Shown: piece after piece, positions 58,223 to 64,000 of the stretch
How positions within the stretch are numbered: the first letter of the stretch is position 1
How the letters are laid out: each line of letters starts with the position of its first letter
DNA from: Dryas octopetala
Lineage: Eukaryota > Streptophyta > Magnoliopsida > Rosales > Rosaceae
Direction: 5' to 3'
DNA: 64,000 nt
Assembly (NCBI GenBank): GCA_963921425.1
Contig: OY992835.1
Location: forward strand, 4,154,001-4,218,000
The notes under the pieces: generated by a model
What the model was told of the DNA's origin: nothing
The model's input: only the letters and a program-made list of their open reading frames with translations
Databases searched by the model: none
Program-made: the position numbers and the translations under genes

Positions 58223-61193
58223 TGACAGGACCGCCCCCGGATTCCACCTGAAGCCCGGAGAGGTCTTGCGGGAATCCAAAATCAAGGAAAATCCTACCGA
58301 AAATTCGGCAGAACCTCCCCTGAAAATGGACTAACCCAGAAATTTTAAACCTGTTAAAATACACTTCTATACAGCAACCACCTCTACCACAACCAAATAG
58401 GGTCTCAGACCCAACAATAACCTCATAATTTAAATATGGTCATCAGAGCCACTATCCTAATACAAAGAATTTTTACAAGAATATTAACTGGCGCCTACAG
58501 GGTCCGACTTGAGAGATGGACGTAACTGCCTCGACGTGTTTGGCTTGACCTCCACCAAAGCTACTACCTGGGGGGAACAATTTAAGACAAAAGAAAATAA
58601 ACTGTGAGACAAACTCAGTGAGTGGACAGTTTAATGCAAACGAAAATGAAAGTAAACTTCTTGTTTCAGAAAATCCTTCAAAACCACATTTAACACTAAG
58701 ACCTCACGTCACTCTCTGAAATCCCCCAGTTTAAAACCATAAAGTTTATTTAAATTTAAAGAATCCCATAAAACGATATATATTTTCTCAAGAAAACAAT
58801 TTCTTAAAACAACCGAACCGTAAAACATCGTAACAACAACCTTGATAGAATTCAAAAGAAATCCCTCACTTAAAAACATATTTAATAATTTCTGAAAATA
58901 ACCAAATTCATTTTCCACCATGCTATATACCCTGAATAATCCTGGCCATACACACGCGTGGATTGAAATCCAACACGTGCAGGCAATATCCTGGCCATAC
59001 ACACGCGTGGAGTGAATCCAACACGTGCAGGCAATTTCCTGGCCATACACACGTGCGAATAAAATCAACACGTGCAGGCAATCCTGGTCATACGTGCACG
59101 CAGAGCAGCCCCCAAAGGGCGAAGCATCTCGACACACGGCCCAAAGCCTATATGTGCATCGTGATGGGTCCCAAAGACCTATGTATCTGATAATCTGGAG
59201 GGTACTGCAAAGGGTGGTTTGAAAACCATTTTTCCATAACCTAATCGGAAAATCATTTTCTCACGGATAGAAAATATCTTTATCATTCCCATAAACTTTA
59301 AATCCTCGATCCACAATGCATAAACACAACTAGTAAAATAGTCCTTAATAAATCTCATTTGAAACACATAAAACCAATCAAATCTTTGACCATAGGCTAA
59401 AATATGAAATAATCCATATGTATAAAAATATGAAACTAATTTCCTTTCAAACATCCGACAATAAAACTTATTTGAAATAACATTTGAAATCCAACATTTA
59501 ATACTAATGATCAAATCCCAAGATAAAATTCCCAAAGTATTTAGTGTGAAATGATTGATGAAATTTTCATGAATTCTTAGAAAACCAAAAGCCCATTTAA
59601 ACTTCAATTTCACAATTAAAATTTATATCACTAGAATAAATCACGAATTTCATAAATCATCTAAAGAGACAAGAGTCCACTCACAGTGATAGCCTAGCTT
59701 CGATCCTCCGCCGGATCGTCACGAACCCCAGTCATCTCAGCTTGATCGGAAAATTCTTCCTAAGATGAATTTTGTATCGGCAAGGTCACAAATTTATGTC
59801 CAATACTTCTCGGCTTCTCCAACAACTCCGGACCTAGCCAAAACAACAACCTACTTAGAAATCGCTCCTAGAGCAAATCCTAATTTCACGTTATGACAGC
59901 GGTGAGCAAGACTTCCACTAGTGCCGCCCAAGGTGGCCATTTTCAAAGCCAAAATAGCCAAATAAGAATGATTCCAACAAGGCCCAATCAATTTCTCAGT
60001 CCTAGGCATAAATTGAAATTTCTAGAAATCAAATTGTCCCAAAATAACGACAATATTTCGCTCCCAATTGAAGATCCAACTTAAAACCCGAAATGGCCCT
60101 AAAACCCGAAATGGCCCTAAAACTCTCTACAATTACTCAAAATAAAACACCCACTCAATTTCTGCATCCTAAACATTAATTGAACTTCCTAATATTGCAA
60201 ATTTGTCCCACAAAACCACAAGAACAGTTCTCTAATCTGAAAGCCCAAGAAATTTCCGAAATGGTCCCAACCCCCATATTCAATCTTCAGAAATTTCTCA
60301 AAATTACACATCCAAGCCACAAGAGAGTGAAACCCATCATGAAGGGAAGAAAAACCCACCTATTTTCGAAGTGGATAGCGCTGAAGTTTGGCCGGAATCC
60401 CGCGAGACAGAGGGTGGCAGCTGGGTTTGTTTCTGAGTTGTTATTGTGCGCGCGAGGCTGAGGTGACCAAGGCTCGCTGCTGGGTGATTTCTGCGCCGGT
60501 GTGGGGAGTCGACCAGTGAGCTTGGGTCGTCGGAAAACTCGCCGGAGAGGATGGTTCGGCCTGGTGGTGTCGCGCGCCGAGAAGGGGAAGAGAGAGAGAG
60601 AGAGAAACGCGAAGGAGAGAGAGCACGGGGAGAGAGAGAACTGGGCCAGTGGGGTTAGCTGGTCGCCAGCCTCTGGTCGCCGTGAAAATGGCCGGAGTTG
60701 GCCACGCCGGTGAGAGAAGAGAGGGGGAGGTGAGTGAGCTCGGGGAGAGAGAGGGAGAAGTGAGTGCGGGAGAGAGAATAAATAGAGGGAGAGAGAGTTC
60801 TAGAGAGAGAAATTTGTAGAAAAATCTAGAGAGAGAGAGTAAATCTGATTTTTAAAACCCACTTTTATAAATTTACAACATTGCCCCTCACTTTAAACGC
60901 CTATATCTTTCAAACCGTGACTCAGATTGGCGCGTGCCGCGTGTCTATGAAATCGTGAGATCGAAACCTATCTAACGGACCCAAAGTCAAAATCGAAAAC
61001 CCATTCTTTTTAAAAGTCAACTTTTGGTCAAGCTTAAATTAAAACAAAAATAAATAAATCAAAACTCTTTTTATTTTCCAAATAAATCTCAAAATCTTTA
61101 AAATACAATTTCACATCTTTAAAAAAAATCTCTTAAAAACATAGTTAAATAAAAATTTAAATTTCTAGTGAAAATTTGGGTCGGGTCGTTACA
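58223..61193 (-). mobile_element. Solo LTR, family C (C3), inside B2 gag
   Basis: A 2971-bp LTR, TGACAGGACC to GGTCGTTACA, with perfect AAGAG duplications at 58218-58222 and 61194-61198. More diverged from C1/C2 than they are from each other, with its own variants in the 49-bp repeat array (about 58935-59100) and in the GC-rich part. It splits the B2 gag coding region between ...WTLF and DTLALSSQQW. Confidence 0.95.
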
Positions 61194-61996
61194 AAGAGTG
61201 TCCATGCTTCCTCAAAAGTCTTCTTTTTCAGTGCTCCTCCACATGTCATATCCACCATATTACGATCTTGATCCAATAAACCCTCATAAAAATACTCAAT
61301 CTGCATCCATGGGGCAAAATTATGGTGTGGACACAAAGTCAGAAGCCCTTGATACCTTTCCCAACTCTCATGAAACACTTTGTCCTCTGATTGTGTAAAC
61401 CCTAAGATCTGCTTCCTCATAATGGTAGTCTTGCTAACTGGATAGAACCTCAGAAGAAATTTAGATTCCAGTTCTTCACATGTTTTAATAGAGGCGACCT
61501 GCAAGGAAAACAACCAATGTTTAGCTTTATCTTTAAGAGAGAATGGAAATAACCTTAACTTCCTTTGATCATCGCTCAACCCCCTCAGCTTGCCAATCTC
61601 GCATATTGCATGAAATTCCTTGATATGCACGTAGGGATCTTCTCCTTCTAAACCATGAAATGATGGAAGAAGTTTGATTGTCCCACTTGAAAGTTCAAAA
61701 TCAGCTTCCACTTGAGAGTAAGCAATGCATGTAGGTTGAGCTAGAAGCGTTGGAGACGAATAATCACTCAAAGGTATTCTCATTTGAGACGCATTCGGCT
61801 GCAAGGTCTCCTTAACTTCCGCTTCTGATTTCTCCTCTTCGTCCGCTTCTTCAGATTCACTCCCCTTCGGTGACACAAGAGTCGACCTCATCCTTAATGG
61901 TGTCCAATTGAGTCTTGGCCTGCCCTTGTATGCACTCAACACCTTTTGGCCTTCTGCACGTGAAAGAGGAGTGATCTTCGAATTTGATTCTTCCAT
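61194..61996 (-). pseudogene. B2 gag N-terminal part
   Basis: Starts MEESNSKITPLSRAEG. After an acidic Ser/Glu-rich section come the gag core motifs IKLLPSFHGLEGEDPYVHI, LFPFSLKDKAKHWLFSL and CPHHNFAPWMQIEYFYEGL, with DMTCGGAL near the end. The homologous regions in A1 are clear (LLPSYHGLSGEDP, LFPFALKDKAKRWLYSLP). The frame is open up to the C3 insertion point. The Met at 61996 follows a roughly 110-nt leader from the PBS. Confidence 0.9.
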
Positions 61997-62110
61997 TGTA
62001 CCTTAGAAACAAGAGAAATCAGTAAGAACCAAAAATAAAAACAGAAAATAAAACCTAACTAAAATGACTTAACTAAATTAATTAAATTAGCAATCAACAC
62101 AAATAACAAT

Positions 62111-62128
62111 TCCCCGGCAACGGCGCCA
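62111..62128 (-). promoter_or_regulatory. B2 primer-binding site, tRNA-Asp
   Basis: On the minus strand TGGCGCCGTTGCCGGGGA, a perfect 18-nt complement to the plant tRNA-Asp(GTC) 3' end, 6 bp inside the 5' LTR. Confidence 0.93.
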
Positions 62129-62134
62129 AAAACT

Positions 62135-63196
62135 TGTTGTATGTTTTCCTAGAGCAAATTAAATAACATTTCCTGAGCTCTAAGTTAACTCGCAAGTGCA
62201 CGAATCGCTAAGTAGCAAAGCTTACAAATACGAGGTCGATCCCACAGGGAATTGTACTGGTGTTATGATTACTAACTCAATTAAATTCAATTAACTCAAC
62301 TCTAACTCACACACGCAAATGGGGGTTTTGATTGGTTTTTGGAACTGGACTGACTAATAAATACATAGCGAAACTCTAAAATAACAAACGGAAATGAATT
62401 TGGATAAAACAATAATAAAGAACACTAGGGGTCAGAATCCACCACTAGCATACAATTCACTCTACTATGGACAATAACAATCAATATATAAACATGTTGA
62501 CAAAGTTCGTCTACTAAAAGGTTTGGCTAGTCACTTTTATCAATTACTCCCCTTACTGTGCATAAACTAAGAGCTTCTTGGGCCTTCCTTAGCTAGTTAA
62601 CTTGCATGTTCCCTAGTTCTAAGCTAAGGCAGCTGTTACCCATGCAAGAGTCATTACGATTTGTGAGAGTGACAAACACATAGCGCATAGCTCCAAATTA
62701 ATGTACCCTATGTCCTCTATGATCTATTTTCTCATGAATATTATCTTAGGATACCCACTTGTTGCCTATTGAAACTATCATCCTTTCAAGCTTGTTTAGT
62801 TTCACAACATAAATCTAGATGCATGCAACCTAAGGTGATCAGTCAAAGATGCGAAACAACTAGAGTCAATTTAAACAGAGATCCAAGATTTGTCAACATA
62901 TAAACAATTAAACTATTAATAATCCATAGTGAAAGTAAACAGCAATGCTAGGGCTTCATCCTAGCCCTAGCCCAATATTTAGCTACACATAATTAAATCC
63001 ACAAATAAACAATGCATAATTAAAATAATGGAAATAAAAATAAAAAGGAAGAGAGATCAAGCCGAGGCAGCAAGGTGGAGGTGCGGCTGCAATGGTGGTG
63101 TGCAATGGGGCTGCTCGGCCTTGGGCTCCACGGCAAAGAGGCTGGGGTGCTCGGCAAGGTGGCAGCAAGATGGTGATGGCGTGGCTGCTGCTAGAC
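62135..63196 (-). mobile_element. B2 5' LTR, interrupted
   Basis: First 1062 bp (plus orientation) of the family B LTR. It is cut after 'gctgctgctagac' by the C5 insertion. It has lost a 'gagatggctgctg' direct duplication present in B1 near 6020. The rest of the LTR, including its TATA box, must lie right of the window. Confidence 0.9.
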
Positions 63197-64000
63197 TGTA
63201 ACGACCCGACCCAAATTTTCACTAGAAATTTAAATTTTTATTTAACTATGCTTTAAAGAGATTTTTTTTAAAAAGATGTTGAATTGTATTTTAAAGATTT
63301 TGAGATTTATTTGAAAAATAAAAAGGGTTTTGATTTAAATATTTATGTTTGGTTTAACTTGGGTTTGACCCAAAAGTTGACTTTCAAAATAAATGAGTTT
63401 TTGATTTTGACCTTCGGCCCGTTGAATAGGTCTTGAGTCCACGAGTTCGTAGACACGAAGCACGCGTCAATCGGAGTTACAGTTTGAGTTTTACAGATGT
63501 TCAAAGTGAGGGGCATTTTTGAAATTTTGTGTGAAAGGGTTTTAAAAGCCAAAAATCAGATTTCCATTTGGGATTTTCTCTCCTCTCTCACGCATCTCTC
63601 TCTCTCTCCTCGGTTCTCTCTTCTCCGTCGCCCCTCTCTCTCGGCAACTTCGCCGTCCGGCCACCCCACGACCAGCGATGGGTACCGGCGACTTACTCTC
63701 GCCGTCGCCGACCCCCAGCAACCCTTCCCTTCACCGGCCGACCACCGTAGACAGAGAATCGACGCGAGACAGAGAAGACGTTCTTGCCGGCGATCTGTTC
63801 TTCCCGGAGATGACGCGACACCGGACCCACTGGGTCTTGTTCGTCTCACCACGGCGAGTTCAGCCGTGGTGTCCTCCTGCTCCGATGATGCTCCACGACG
63901 ATTCCTTCCGCCGTCTATTCCGGCGTTTCCGGCGAGATTTGGCCGTCGACCCAGTTACCAAAATTGATCCTCTAGGTATGGGCTATCTTTCCCCTAAGGT
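63197..64000 (+). mobile_element. Family C-type LTR, plus orientation (C5), runs off the window
   Basis: Begins TGTAACGACCCGACCC, the complement of the C LTR end, and continues with 'aaattttcactagaaattt', the 'gactttgggtccgtta'-like segment and a CT-rich, GC-rich part (63585-63960). It is clearly diverged from C1-C3 after the first 300 bp. ORFs in the GC-rich portion are compositional, and no domain is recognised. Its internal region and second LTR are outside the window. Confidence 0.85.

Larger units (their letters stand above)
49879..63196 (-). mobile_element. Element B2: Athila-lineage Ty3/gypsy retrotransposon with gag-pol
   Basis: Minus-strand element with 3' LTR 49879-52023, polypurine tract at 52024, pol and gag between about 53766 and 61996, a perfect tRNA-Asp PBS at 62111-62128, and a 5' LTR starting at 62135. 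That LTR is cut at 63197 by another insertion, so the end and the second TSD lie outside the window. The left flank is ATTTT. Domain order gag-PR-RT-RNase H-IN with the FMDDF active site and tRNA-Asp priming fits the Athila/Tat branch. It is inserted in the EVE movement-protein region and carries a solo C LTR within gag. No env-like ORF is seen after integrase. Confidence 0.9.

Noticed and set aside
9546-63196. Repeated 'gaggtcgatcccacagg' resembling a Pol III B box in every A and B LTR, considered as tRNA genes
   Set aside because: No cloverleaf can be formed, and the block is part of the conserved LTR sequence of this retrotransposon lineage.

Overview
This window is a repeat-dense stretch of nuclear DNA from a flowering plant, most likely a eudicot. 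The evidence is plant-type introns with GT..AG borders, exons matching plant proteins (an ARIA/ABAP1-type BTB protein, a PP2A catalytic subunit, a monodehydroascorbate reductase), Ty3/gypsy retrotransposons primed by tRNA-Asp and initiator tRNA-Met, CACTA transposon ends, and an endogenous caulimovirid. There is no prokaryotic content, and I see no gene that is complete within the window. The species cannot be named from the sequence.

Layout, left to right. Positions 1-1343 hold five well-preserved exons (+) of an ARIA/ABAP1-like gene whose last exon I cannot find. A CACTA transposon right end with subterminal repeats closes at 3305. Positions 3306-4750 are a fragment of an Athila/Tat-like element. 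A short piece of caulimovirid movement-protein sequence (about 4801-4964) abuts a 2145-bp LTR (family B, 4965-7109). That LTR abuts a truncated family C LTR (7110-8238) carrying a 48-49 bp minisatellite. Positions 8239-9490 contain exon fragments of MDHAR and PP2A on the minus strand. Next comes a nest spanning 9491-35557. A minus-strand Tekay/Del-like element C (TSD GTATC/GCATC, iMet PBS) was hit in its 3' LTR by element A1 (9546-20975, TSD GAATT) and in its interior by element A2 (24205-31619, TSD GCTGA). A1 was itself hit by a solo LTR (12380-14786, TSD ACTCC). The pre-insertion locus resumes at 35558 and ends at a second CACTA terminus at 37485. Positions 37486-41035 contain a family B LTR fragment, a possible LTR with a tRNA-like motif, and a roughly 150-bp satellite array of five units.

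Positions 41036-49878 are a petuvirus-like endogenous viral element (minus strand) with a 35S-like promoter and a decayed polyprotein (movement protein, capsid/CCHC, protease, RT, C-terminal region). It is split by a solo family A LTR (46759-49160, TSD CTGTC) and cut at its 5' side by B2, an Athila-lineage gag-PR-RT-RH-IN element (49879 to at least 63196). B2 contains a solo C LTR (58223-61193, TSD AAGAG), and its 5' LTR is interrupted at 63197 by a plus-strand C-type LTR that runs off the window.

How the parts relate. Family A elements carry at most gag and protease, with no RT or integrase. They share PBS type, PPT context and blocks of LTR sequence with family B, which does encode pol. This suggests a non-autonomous/autonomous pair. 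Every coding region of the retroelements and the virus carries stops, frameshifts or deletions, except the 353-codon ORF of A2, which is open but lacks the gag core.
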